Assembly (NCBI GenBank): GCA_035294265.1
Contig: DATGLK010000085.1
Coordinates: 31,062 to 95,061 of the forward strand
Direction of reading: 5' to 3'
DNA length: 64,000 nt
From: Candidatus Binataceae bacterium
GTDB taxonomy: Bacteria; Desulfobacterota; Binatia; Binatales; Binataceae
A program made the translations under genes and the position numbers. The first letter of the stretch is position 1. The number at the start of each line of letters is the position of its first letter. Under the pieces are notes generated by a model. That model saw nothing but the letters and a program-made list of their open reading frames with translations, was not told the origin of the DNA and searched no databases. Positions 25,911 through 34,534 of this stretch are shown piece by piece.

Positions 25911-26942
25911 TCACTGCGCCGGGAACACGTGGCAGGCAACCGCCTGCCCGCTGCTGCCTTCGATAAGCGCGGGGCTGTCCTTGCGGCAGATATCCCGAGC
26001 GTAGGGACAGCGCGGATGGAAGCTGCAACCGCTAGGCGGGTTGATCGGGCTGGGTGCCTCGCCCGGCAGCTCGAGGTGTCGCGGTTGCCCTACCGCATCG
26101 ATCGATGGCACTGCGGCCAGCAGCGCCTGGGTATAAGGATGGCGAGGGGTGGTATAGATCTGCTCGCGGCTACCGATCTCGACGATCTTGCCCAGGTACA
26201 TGATGGCAACCCGCTGGCTGATATGCTCGACCACCCGCAAGTCGTGGGCGATAAACAGGTAGGTCAGCTTGAGCTCTTCCTGCAGGTCCTGGAGCAGGTT
26301 GATAATTTGCGCCTGAATCGACATGTCGAGGGCGGAGACGGGCTCGTCCAGAACCAGGAAGCGAGGATTGACCGCTAGCGCGCGGGCGATGCCAATTCGC
26401 TGGCGCTGACCGCCAGAAAATTCGTGCGGGTAGCGGCCTAAGCTTTCCTCCTCCAAGCCCACCATCCGTAGCAACTCGACCAGACGCCGACGCCGTTGAG
26501 CGCCCCGCGCCAAGCGATGAATATCGATCCCTTCGCCCACAATCGCCTCGATCGTCATCCGGGGGTTGAGCGAAGCGTAGGGATCCTGAAAAACCAGTTG
26601 CATTTGTCGGCGCAGCGCGCGCAACTCGGCCCGCTTCAATCCAGCCAATTCCAGGCCGTCAAAGCGCACACTGCCCGAGGTGGGTTCGATCAAGCGCAAA
26701 ATGAGCCGGCCCAGGGTCGATTTCCCCGAACCCGATTCACCCACCAGGCCCAGCGTTTCGGCGGGCCGAATTTGCAGACTAACGCCGTCGACTGCCTTGA
26801 CTGCGAGCCGCCGCCTGGTGAACAGCCCTTGGGTGCCAACCGCAAATTCCTTGCATAACGCGACCGTCTCGACCAAGGGCGCGATCCGCCCAGGCCGCGC
26901 CGCAGGCGAGGCTACGATTTCAGACCCTGATACAGGCGACAT
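25911..26942 (-). CDS. oppF: OppF-type oligopeptide ABC transporter ATPase
   Basis: A 343-residue ATPase from the ATG at 26940-26942, overlapping the end of the OppD gene by 23 nt; the open frame goes back to a TTG at 26966. The Walker A motif is GESGSGKSTLGR, the ABC signature FSGGQRQRIGIARAL, and Walker B FLVLDEPVSALD. The C-terminal oligopeptide-type extension has NPPSGCSFHPRCPYA, whose cysteines belong to the iron-sulfur-like motif of Opp/Dpp ATPases. It forms the cytoplasmic motor with OppD, driving uptake through the OppB-OppC channel encoded next door. It may also serve the ATPase-less permease set at 7.4-10.7 kb. Confidence 0.92.
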   Translation of the reverse strand: MSPVSGSEIVASPAARPGRIAPLVETVALCKEFAVGTQGLFTRRRLAVKAVDGVSLQIRPAETLGLVGESGSGKSTLGRLILRLIEPTSGSVRFDGLELAGLKRAELRALRRQMQLVFQDPYASLNPRMTIEAIVGEGIDIHRLARGAQRRRRLVELLRMVGLEEESLGRYPHEFSGGQRQRIGIARALAVNPRFLVLDEPVSALDMSIQAQIINLLQDLQEELKLTYLFIAHDLRVVEHISQRVAIMYLGKIVEIGSREQIYTTPRHPYTQALLAAVPSIDAVGQPRHLELPGEAPSPINPPSGCSFHPRCPYARDICRKDSPALIEGSSGQAVACHVFPAQ

Positions 26943-27882
26943 AGTGGTGGGGCCGCTTCTCCTCAAGGGGTGGTTCGATGCGCATGCAGTCGGCCACCGC
27001 CGCCTCGCAGCGGGGGTGGAATCGGCAGCCGCTGGGTGGATGGAGCAGGCTGGGAATACTCCCCGGAATAGCCTTGAGCCGGCGATGGCGAGTGGCTCCC
27101 GAGCCCGGGATCGATTGCAGGAGCGCGCGGGTATAGGGATTGAGCGGGTTTTCGAAGAGCTGGCGCGCGGGCGCCCGTTCCATCACTTTGGCGGCGTATA
27201 GAATCGTCACGTCGTCGGCATATTGGGCCACGATCCCCAGATCGTGGGTCACCAGCAACACCGACAGTCCCAGCCGCTCGCGCAGCTCGGCTATCAAATC
27301 GAGGATCTGGGCCTGGATAGTCACATCCAGCGCGGTGGTAGGCTCGTCGGCGATCAACAGTTTGGGATTGCACGATAGCGCCATCGCGATCATTACCCGC
27401 TGGCGCATCCCACCTGATAACTGATGAGGGTAGTCATCGATACGGCGTTCGGGATCGGCGATTTTGACCAGCCGCAGCATCTCGATACTCTGCGCGCGGG
27501 CCTCGGCCCGCGACTTATTCTGATGGAGCCGGATCGCCTCGCCAATCTGGCTACCGATGGTAAAGACCGGATTGAGCGAGGTCATCGGCTCCTGAAAAAT
27601 CATCGCGATACCGGCGCCCCGAACATGGCGCATCCGCTCCTCTGACAAGCTCAACAGATCCTGTCCCTCGAACAGGATTTGACCGCCCTGGATGCTCGCA
27701 TTCTCAGGCAACAAGCGCATGATCGACAGCGCGGTGACCGTCTTGCCCGATCCCGACTCACCCACCAACCCCATCAGGCGACCGGCGCCGACGGTGAAAC
27801 TGACCCCGTCCACCGCGCGTGCTTTCCCCGCCTCGGTGCTGAAGGAGGTGCGCAGATCGCGGATTTCCAGTAACGGTTGCAT
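26920..27882 (-). CDS. oppD: OppD-type oligopeptide ABC transporter ATPase
   Basis: The 320-residue ATPase has Walker [14 protein letters not shown], signature [15 protein letters not shown] and Walker [17 protein letters not shown]. The linking segment [20 protein letters not shown] is characteristic of OppD/DppD. The C-terminal [18 protein letters not shown] has the Cys-containing Opp/Dpp extension. It pairs with OppF. The gene starts 72 nt after the OppC permease ends and runs 23 nt into oppF, consistent with one operon and coupled translation. Confidence 0.93.
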   Translation of the reverse strand: MQPLLEIRDLRTSFSTEAGKARAVDGVSFTVGAGRLMGLVGESGSGKTVTALSIMRLLPENASIQGGQILFEGQDLLSLSEERMRHVRGAGIAMIFQEPMTSLNPVFTIGSQIGEAIRLHQNKSRAEARAQSIEMLRLVKIADPERRIDDYPHQLSGGMRQRVMIAMALSCNPKLLIADEPTTALDVTIQAQILDLIAELRERLGLSVLLVTHDLGIVAQYADDVTILYAAKVMERAPARQLFENPLNPYTRALLQSIPGSGATRHRRLKAIPGSIPSLLHPPSGCRFHPRCEAAVADCMRIEPPLEEKRPHHYVACIRV

Positions 27883-27954
27883 CTCGAGTTTCAGGCTATC
27901 ATCGGGTGCGAGCCCGGCTCCAGTGCGGGGAGCAATCGCGGCGCGGCGGCTTCA

Positions 27955-29004
27955 TCAATTGGCCGGATCCAGCCGGTCGCGCAAATGGTCGCCCAAAAAA
28001 TTGAAGGACATCACGGTCAGGAAAATGAACAGGCCAGGAATCAAAATCCACGGATAGCGCATCAGGTTCTGCACTTTTTCCGCCTCGGCCAGCATATTGC
28101 CCCAACTAGCCGCCGGCTCCTGAATCCCCAAGCCCAACAGCGAAAGCGCGCTTTCGCCCAGAATAAAGCCGGGTATCGACAGCGTGGCCGCCACCACCGC
28201 ATAACCCAGCAGCGACGGAATCAAGTGGCGCAGCATGATACGCGGGGTTGAGGCGCCCAGCGCGCGGGCCGCCTCGACGTACGGGCGCGAGCGCACCGAG
28301 GCCGCCATCCCGCGAATCACACGCGCCAACCCGGCCCAACCGATCACGCTCATAATCGCCACGATCACGAAAAAAGTCTCACCCGAACTCAAGCCGGGGG
28401 GAATGACCGCCGCCAGGGCGAGCAGAAAATAGAAGGAGGGTAACGACATTTCAATCTCGGTCCAACGCATGATCAGGTTGTCGGGCAGGCCGCCCAGGTA
28501 CCCGGCTAAAGTGCCCACCAGGATCCCGAGGCTAAAGCTGATCGCCACTCCTACTAGACCTACGCACATGCTGATACGCGAGCCGTAGATGATGCGCGAG
28601 GCCAGATCGCGTCCCAATTCATCGCTTCCCACAAGGAAATACGGGGGCGCGCCGGCGGCGGTGGTCAGCAATCGGTCGCGCGTGAAGAAATGAAGGTAGA
28701 CCCTATGCGCACGGTCGGGTCGATAATGGCGCTCCAGCGGATCGCTGGCATCAAGCACCATTGGGTACGTGTAGAGCAGTCCGTGGCTCCAATCCGCCGG
28801 CGCCGCCAGATGCAACTCCATCGGTTGGCAGTCGGGCAACATCCGGTTCTGATAGGTGGGATTGTAGGGCGCCAGCGCCGGCGCACCGGCCGCCATCAGG
28901 TAGAACAGCAGGAGCAAGGCGACGGAAATCCGTACCGGCCAGGAAGCGAGCCGCCATTCCCGCCTCAAAGCGCGCCAAACCTGCATGGGCCGCGGGAAAC
29001 TCAC
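27955..29004 (-). CDS. oppC: OppC-type peptide ABC transporter permease
   Basis: A 349-residue permease starting at GTG 29002-29004, overlapping the TGA of oppB by 4 nt. The N-terminal cytoplasmic tail and first helix are followed by a long periplasmic insert of about 90 residues (from NPTYQNRMLPDC to TRDRLLT) before LVGSDELGRDLASRIIYGSR, the conserved G-x-D-x-x-G-R-D block. The EAA motif is RPYVEAARALGASTPRIMLRHLIP. SLLGLGIQEPAASWGNML ends the domain. The large insert is usual for OppC proteins of this size and makes it longer than the DppC-like protein at 7.4 kb. Confidence 0.9.
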   Translation of the reverse strand: MSFPRPMQVWRALRREWRLASWPVRISVALLLLFYLMAAGAPALAPYNPTYQNRMLPDCQPMELHLAAPADWSHGLLYTYPMVLDASDPLERHYRPDRAHRVYLHFFTRDRLLTTAAGAPPYFLVGSDELGRDLASRIIYGSRISMCVGLVGVAISFSLGILVGTLAGYLGGLPDNLIMRWTEIEMSLPSFYFLLALAAVIPPGLSSGETFFVIVAIMSVIGWAGLARVIRGMAASVRSRPYVEAARALGASTPRIMLRHLIPSLLGYAVVAATLSIPGFILGESALSLLGLGIQEPAASWGNMLAEAEKVQNLMRYPWILIPGLFIFLTVMSFNFLGDHLRDRLDPAN

Positions 29005-29984
29005 GAGGAGCCCCCCAGCGAGCCAAAATCTACCCGCGGATCGACCGCAACCAGAGCCACGTCGGCAAGCAGATTGCCCAGCAGCAGGAGCAGGGTGCCG
29101 CTAAGCACCGAACCCATCACTAGGTAAACGTCCAGTGAGCGCACCGCGTCCAGCAGAAGCAAACCCAACCCCTGCAGATTCATTACGGCTTCGACCAGCG
29201 CGGCTCCGCCCAGCAGATCGGCCAGGCTGTAACCGGCCAACGTGATGAAGGGGTTAAGCGCATTGCGCAGCACGTGCTTGTAGAGCACGACCCGCTCGGG
29301 CAGCCCCTTGGCCCGCGCGGTGCGCACGAACTCGGAATTTTTGATCTCCAGGATCTGCGAGCGCATCAGACGCATCAAACCCGCCATCCCTGCCGTGCCC
29401 AGCACGATTACCGGCAGAATCAGATGGTCGGTGCGATCGAGCAGCTTGCTCCAGGCATCCAGCCGATCGTAATCGGGCGAGAAGGTGCCGCCGATCGGAA
29501 ACCAACCCGTGCGTAAGGCCAAGAACATCAGTAAGAAGGCGAAAAAGAAATTGGGCAGCGACATGCCGAAGAAGGCCAGGAAGGACAGCACCCGATCCCA
29601 AATCGAGTTTTGACGCACCGCGACCACGATTCCGATCGGAATCGCCAGCGCCCATGACAGCAGCATGCTGGTCCCCGCCAGGATCATGGTGTTGAGCGCG
29701 CGCGACGCGATTAGGTTAACCACGCTGACCCGATAGGCGAGTGAAATTCCAAAATCCAGATGCAGCGCATTCCACAGCCATTTGAAGTAGCGCACCATCA
29801 AGGGCTGGTTGAGCCCGAACTGAACCTCCATCTGATGGATCGTCTGGGGCGAGATGGCCGGATTCATCTTGAGGTTGGAGAGAAAATTGCCGGGCACCAG
29901 CGACATTACCAGGAAGGACATGAAGGTCACGCCCAGCAGAAGCGGGATCATGCCCAGCAGCCGTTTGACGATAAAGCGCGCCAC
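29001..29984 (-). CDS. oppB: OppB-type peptide ABC transporter permease
   Basis: The 327-residue permease has six predicted membrane segments. MSLVPGNFLSNL and the QFGLNQPLMVRYFKWLWNAL block replace the usual GDP and GLDxP motifs. The EAA region is EFVRTARAKGLPERVVLYKH. The C-terminus reads VALVAVDPRVDFG, the typical DPR ending. The gene begins 12 nt after the binding-protein gene and overlaps oppC by 4 nt, so it belongs to a complete OppABCDF operon. Confidence 0.9.
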   Translation of the reverse strand: MARFIVKRLLGMIPLLLGVTFMSFLVMSLVPGNFLSNLKMNPAISPQTIHQMEVQFGLNQPLMVRYFKWLWNALHLDFGISLAYRVSVVNLIASRALNTMILAGTSMLLSWALAIPIGIVVAVRQNSIWDRVLSFLAFFGMSLPNFFFAFLLMFLALRTGWFPIGGTFSPDYDRLDAWSKLLDRTDHLILPVIVLGTAGMAGLMRLMRSQILEIKNSEFVRTARAKGLPERVVLYKHVLRNALNPFITLAGYSLADLLGGAALVEAVMNLQGLGLLLLDAVRSLDVYLVMGSVLSGTLLLLLGNLLADVALVAVDPRVDFGSLGGSS

Positions 29985-29996
29985 CGCGATCGCCGC

Positions 29997-31700
29997 CTAT
30001 TGTGCCCGAAACTGAATATATTCGGGCTGATACAGCCCCCAGACCGTGGGCCGATAATTCTCCAACGCGTTTTTGTAGGCCGAGTACTCTTCCTGGCGCA
30101 CAGTCTCGATAATGGGCAACTGGTCGTGCAGAATTTGCTGTATGCGCCAGTAATAGAGCGCGCGCTTCTTGACGTCCATCTCGCTCGCCCCCTGGTCCAG
30201 CAGCCGATCGATTTCCGCTTCCCATGGCGTCGCCGGATGAGGTTCATTCGGGTCCCAGAGATGGAGGTTGCCCGAGGAGCGATAAAAATTGGAGCCATCG
30301 TTGGGATCGATCGTACCGGTAAAGCCGATCAACACGCAGTCCCAATCAAAAGTCGTATCCAACTTGTCCACCAAGGTGGTGAATTCCAACGGGCGATAGT
30401 TCACCGTAATCCCGACATTAGCGAGGTCCTGCTTGAAGATTATGCAGATTTGATCACGGCTGGGATTGCCAGCATTGGTGATCAAATTGAAAATCAAGGG
30501 ATGGCCCTGCGGATCGGCGCGCACGTGCGGCGCTATCAGACGATAGCCCGCTTCGTCCAGCAGCCGCGCCGCCAACTTGGGATCGTAGGTGTAGTTGCTA
30601 AGATTGGGATTGTGAAAAACCTTGTTCTCGGGGGAAATATCGGAGATCGCCGGCTTGCCCAGGCCATGAAAGACCAGGTTGATCATCCCCTGCTTATCCA
30701 CCAGATGGGCCAAGGCGCGCATGAAGTTGAGGTCGGTGAACCATCGCAGCCGTGGGTCGGTGACGCCGTCATGAATGAAATGGCGCGGATTGCGGTTGAA
30801 GGCGAAGAACAGCGAGCCGGTATCTAAACCAATCTGACGCAAGGTGACGCCCAAGCCAGCCGCTTTGACGTGCAGATCAAGGACCTCTTCAGGCAGCGGA
30901 TCGTAAACGTCCAATTGGCCGGAAAGAAAGCGCAGGTAGGCGGCGTTGTGATCCTGAATGATCAGGTCGGTTTCCCCATGCAGGCGCGGTAGGCGCGAGC
31001 CGTCGGGCGCGCGCATCCAGTAGTCAGAATTGCGGGCGAACTGTAGATATTGCGCCTGCACATAACGGGTCAGCTCGAAACTGCCCAAGCCGACAATCTT
31101 GGCCGGTGGGGTGTCGATCGCCCAGGTTTGAGTGAATTTACCCGCCTTCAGCGCCGGCTCCAGAATGTGCGCGGGCAGAATATCGAAGCCCACCGCGTAA
31201 AGCAGCGGAGCGAACGGCCGCGCCATCGTCATCCGTACCGTGTAATCGTCCAGCGCCTGGGCCACGATCGGCTGGCCGTCGACCAGCAGGGTGGAGCGCT
31301 CGCTGTTGGGCACGCGGGGATCGTAAATCGCGCGTAGGGTAAAGACTACATCATGGGCGGTAAAGGGTGCGCCGTCCTGCCATTTCACGCCGTGGCGAAG
31401 ATGGAAAACGATACTTTTGCCGTCACGCGCGATTTCCCAACTTTGTGCCAGATTGGGCTCGGGCAACGTGGTCTCGGGGTTGATCCGCACCAAGCCCTCG
31501 AACAGGTTGCCGAGCGCCGCACCCGAACCGGCGTCGGTAACCAGCAGCGGATTGAAGGTGCGTGGATCGCTGCCCACGTTAGAATACAGGATCTGATCGC
31601 GCTCGTGATGGTCGGTGGGCCGGCGAATGTGACAACCAGCGCTCACGGCTACAAGGATCGTCAGCGCCAGTAGGCGGCGTAGGCTTGGATGCTCAGCCAT
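29997..31700 (-). CDS. oppA: OppA-type substrate-binding lipoprotein (SBP family 5)
   Basis: A 567-residue lipoprotein. The signal peptide MAEHPSLRRLLALTILVAVS is followed by AGC, with the lipidated Cys at 23. The mature protein shows the family-5 pattern: SNVGSDPRTFNPLLVTDA, then LAQSWEIARDGKSIVFHLR and GVKWQDGAPFTAHDVVFTL. The late IMxRxD-like region and the KNALENYRPTVWG tail also fit peptide-binding proteins. It begins 8 nt inside the end of the DUF4292 gene, indicating translational coupling with an envelope lipoprotein. Peptides released during wall turnover are a reasonable but untested ligand. Confidence 0.9.
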   Translation of the reverse strand: MAEHPSLRRLLALTILVAVSAGCHIRRPTDHHERDQILYSNVGSDPRTFNPLLVTDAGSGAALGNLFEGLVRINPETTLPEPNLAQSWEIARDGKSIVFHLRHGVKWQDGAPFTAHDVVFTLRAIYDPRVPNSERSTLLVDGQPIVAQALDDYTVRMTMARPFAPLLYAVGFDILPAHILEPALKAGKFTQTWAIDTPPAKIVGLGSFELTRYVQAQYLQFARNSDYWMRAPDGSRLPRLHGETDLIIQDHNAAYLRFLSGQLDVYDPLPEEVLDLHVKAAGLGVTLRQIGLDTGSLFFAFNRNPRHFIHDGVTDPRLRWFTDLNFMRALAHLVDKQGMINLVFHGLGKPAISDISPENKVFHNPNLSNYTYDPKLAARLLDEAGYRLIAPHVRADPQGHPLIFNLITNAGNPSRDQICIIFKQDLANVGITVNYRPLEFTTLVDKLDTTFDWDCVLIGFTGTIDPNDGSNFYRSSGNLHLWDPNEPHPATPWEAEIDRLLDQGASEMDVKKRALYYWRIQQILHDQLPIIETVRQEEYSAYKNALENYRPTVWGLYQPEYIQFRAQ

Positions 31701-32493
31701 TGCTCCCCATGCCGGCGCCGGCGGAATCCAGGTTTACCTCCCGCGCGCCGGCGCCGGGCGCCAGCACAAACAGCGCGTCGGACAGCGCGGGATTGACGAT
31801 CGGACGCTCGTAACGAACATCCAGACGAGCGCCGGCGGCTGCAAATTCAGCCTGCAAATGATGGGGGAACTGCAAGCCGCCGATGTCGAGGTAGTCGCTG
31901 TAGCGAACCTGGTAACCCGCTTGCCTGCCCACTCCACTCAGGCGCACCAACGCCAAATGACCTCCGCTAAAGCCCAACTCCTCGGTCCCGCCACTCGCCA
32001 AGCGGTAGTCGGCCACCAACAAGTCATCCTGACGCCGAACCGAACTGGGGATACTGTCGGGCGCGAGTTCCTGCGGCATGAGGCCGAGCAGTAGACGCAC
32101 CGCCGGCCCGGGATCCATCGGGATCCGCACGAACCGCGCCAGCGTGGCGGCATCGGCGCGCCCGCGATAAAAAACGTTCTGGCCGGGGTCGTAGATTCCC
32201 AGCTGACCACCGCTGGCGGCCAGCACCAAGGCCGGGCCGAAGGGCGACATTACTTCCACCCGCAAGCGTCCACTGCGCCGCACGCTGATGGTTTCGCGCG
32301 CCTTCAAGCTTCCGGTGGCGGCCTGATACCTCATCACGGCGTCGGTTTGAAGGCCAACCAATCGCCGTTCGCGGGCGAGCAAGTCGCGGGTCAACCCCTG
32401 CGCCTGCGCGGCGTCGGCCGAGGTCGCGGCGGCCGGGGCGACTATGGGCGCGGGCGCGGTAACCGCGCAGCTCCACGCCAACCATGCCAGCAT
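31693..32493 (-). CDS. DUF4292 LolB-like lipoprotein
   Basis: A 266-residue protein from the ATG at 32491-32493. A short hydrophobic N-terminus MLAWLAWSCAV contains a plausible lipobox with Cys9. LRVEVMSPFGPALVLAASGGQLGIYDPGQ, then NVFYRGRADAATLARFVRIPM and LLLGLMP, match the DUF4292 pattern (G-x-x-x-x-Y-x-P, then F-Y-x-G, then L-L-x-G). This family has the LolB half-barrel fold that carries lipoproteins to the outer membrane. So it may be an outer-membrane-associated lipoprotein carrier in a lineage lacking LolB; that is an inference. It follows the TPR lipoprotein by 58 nt and overlaps oppA by 8 nt. Confidence 0.72.
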   Translation of the reverse strand: MLAWLAWSCAVTAPAPIVAPAAATSADAAQAQGLTRDLLARERRLVGLQTDAVMRYQAATGSLKARETISVRRSGRLRVEVMSPFGPALVLAASGGQLGIYDPGQNVFYRGRADAATLARFVRIPMDPGPAVRLLLGLMPQELAPDSIPSSVRRQDDLLVADYRLASGGTEELGFSGGHLALVRLSGVGRQAGYQVRYSDYLDIGGLQFPHHLQAEFAAAGARLDVRYERPIVNPALSDALFVLAPGAGAREVNLDSAGAGMGSNG

Positions 32494-32551
32494 CGGTATC
32501 CACAGCAGGCTCGGGAACCAGCGCGCAGCGGCGTCGCGCCGCGGTCGGCAA

Positions 32552-34327
32552 CTACTGTTGGACGTGCTGCTCGGCCCGCAGGGATTGCAGTTTGAGACGC
32601 AAGCGCTGGACTTGATCGCTTTCCTGGGACTTGGCCAAGGCTTGTTTGTAGAGATGATTGGCAGCCTCGTACTTGCCTAACTTCTCATAGGTATCCGCCA
32701 GATGCTCGGTGATGGTGGGATCGTCGTCGGTCAAGTCCACCGCCCGTTCCAATTCCTTGGCCGCCTCCCGGTAGTGCCCCTGCCGATAATAGACCCAGCC
32801 TAAACTATCGATGTAAAAGCCGTCCTGAGGTTCCAGGTCGATCGCTCGCCGCACCAGCTTCTCCGCCTCGCTCAGGTTGGTGCCCATCTCGGCGTAAGTA
32901 TAGCCCAAGTAGTTGAGCGCCTGCGCATTGCTGGGATTGAGGCGGATGGCTTCCTTCATTTGGGCGATACTTTCCTGCTGCTGCTTGTCTTCGTCATAGA
33001 GCGCGCCCAGGGTGAAATGAAACTTGTCGTTCTTGGGGTCGGCGACCGTCATCTTCTGCAACAGCGCGATCGCGTCGGGCAAGTCCTTCTTTTCACGGTA
33101 AATCCCGGCCATGAACCCCATCAACTCGGCGTCGTTGGGCTTTTTCTCCAAGGCTTGCTTCAGTACCGCGATCGCCTCGTCGTACTGTTTGTCCTTGTCG
33201 TACAGGTAGGCCAGATGGACCCGCGATTCGACGAAGTGGTCAGCGTTGGGCGGGATTTGCTGAAATTGGGCTTCGGCCTTTTTGGGCTCATTCATTTCCG
33301 AATACACGCTGCCCAAATAATAATGAACTCGGTAATTGTTGGGCTGCGCGCCCAGTACCAGGTTAAACTCGACCGCGGCGCGTTCGAAATCGCCCCGCTC
33401 GAAGTAAAGTAACCCGATTTTGATCCGCGTGTCCTCGGGATTGGTTTCCAGCTTCTCCAACCGCTTGAATTCGTCCAAGGCTTGGTCGAACTTCTTCTGC
33501 CCGACGTACAGCTCGGCCAAGCGCTTGCGCGCGGTGTCGTCGTCGGGATTGGAGAGCAGGATTCTGTGGTAGATCTGTTCGGCTTCCTGCGTCTTGCCCT
33601 CCAACTCGCGCAGCAGCGCCACGTCCATTAGCACCAGTTCGGAATCGGGATTGAGCACCAAGGCTTGTTGGAAGTAGTTGTCGGCGGCGGGATAGTTCTG
33701 AGCTGCCGCGCTGACGCGACCGGCGTAGTAGTAGCCCAGGAAGGAACGCGGGTCCAGCGTGATCATCCGCTGGAAAGTTGCCAGCGCCTGCTTGTAATTG
33801 CCCTGCTTGGCGTACAAAGTGCCCAGATAGAGATAAGCTTCCTGGTTCTTCGGATCAGTCTTGAGTACCTGTTCGTATTGCTTGGCCGCGGTCGCATTGT
33901 CCCCCGTGGCTGAATCCAGTCCCGCCGCCAACAGACGCGCGTCCACCAGCGTGGGGTCAAGTTCAAGCGCCCGATTGACTTGCGCCAAGGCTTGGGGAAG
34001 TTGCCCGTCGCGCACATACAGCGTGGCCAGGCGCACGCGCAAGGTGGCATTAGTGGGGTCGTCGCGTACGGCATCCTCGTAAAAGCCCATCGCGGCCTTA
34101 CGATCGCCCTGGTTGCTGGCGTATTCAGCCTTGAGAAAATCGCCCATCGCCCGGGCGTTGGCGGGCGGGGTGACCGCGGGCAGCCCGCCAAAGGGGGTAT
34201 CCTGGGTGGCCGCGGTGGCGGCGGCGCTGGGCCGCGTGTTGGAAAAGTAGCTGACTGTCGAGCAGGCCGCTAAAAGCGCCGGGGCTGCGAACAGCACGGT
34301 TAGGGTAACTGTCCCGCGCAATTTCAT
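32552..34327 (-). CDS. TPR-repeat outer-membrane-type lipoprotein
   Basis: A protein of 591 residues from the ATG at 34325-34327; a TTG four codons earlier is possible. The signal peptide has lipobox LLAAC with Cys22. A low-complexity linker to about residue 50 follows. The rest is a string of tetratricopeptide repeats of 34 residues with the W/L-G-Y-A-P spacing, such as LGTLYAKQGNYKQALATFQR and LGYTYAEMGTNLSEAEKLVR. The C-terminus shows DSLGWVYYRQGHYREAAKEL, common in bacterial TPR proteins linked to exopolysaccharide or envelope assembly. It is first in the TPR-DUF4292-Opp-bactofilin unit, so it may be the envelope anchor of that unit. Confidence 0.82.
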   Translation of the reverse strand: MKLRGTVTLTVLFAAPALLAACSTVSYFSNTRPSAAATAATQDTPFGGLPAVTPPANARAMGDFLKAEYASNQGDRKAAMGFYEDAVRDDPTNATLRVRLATLYVRDGQLPQALAQVNRALELDPTLVDARLLAAGLDSATGDNATAAKQYEQVLKTDPKNQEAYLYLGTLYAKQGNYKQALATFQRMITLDPRSFLGYYYAGRVSAAAQNYPAADNYFQQALVLNPDSELVLMDVALLRELEGKTQEAEQIYHRILLSNPDDDTARKRLAELYVGQKKFDQALDEFKRLEKLETNPEDTRIKIGLLYFERGDFERAAVEFNLVLGAQPNNYRVHYYLGSVYSEMNEPKKAEAQFQQIPPNADHFVESRVHLAYLYDKDKQYDEAIAVLKQALEKKPNDAELMGFMAGIYREKKDLPDAIALLQKMTVADPKNDKFHFTLGALYDEDKQQQESIAQMKEAIRLNPSNAQALNYLGYTYAEMGTNLSEAEKLVRRAIDLEPQDGFYIDSLGWVYYRQGHYREAAKELERAVDLTDDDPTITEHLADTYEKLGKYEAANHLYKQALAKSQESDQVQRLRLKLQSLRAEQHVQQ

Positions 34328-34534
34328 GGAGCGATTCAACTCGCGATCGAAAAAACAGAGTTAACATAGGCCTTTGGCAGGGTCAATGCGATCAGGCTTA
34401 AGCCCGGCTTGGAACTTCGACGCGTCTTCTTCGTGTACCATTTATGCTGAACCTAGCCCGCACCCCCTTTCCGTTGACTCTAACCCACTTAGGCTTCAGA
34501 CTTTCGGCGCGCGCGCTGCGCTCTCGCCTTAACA

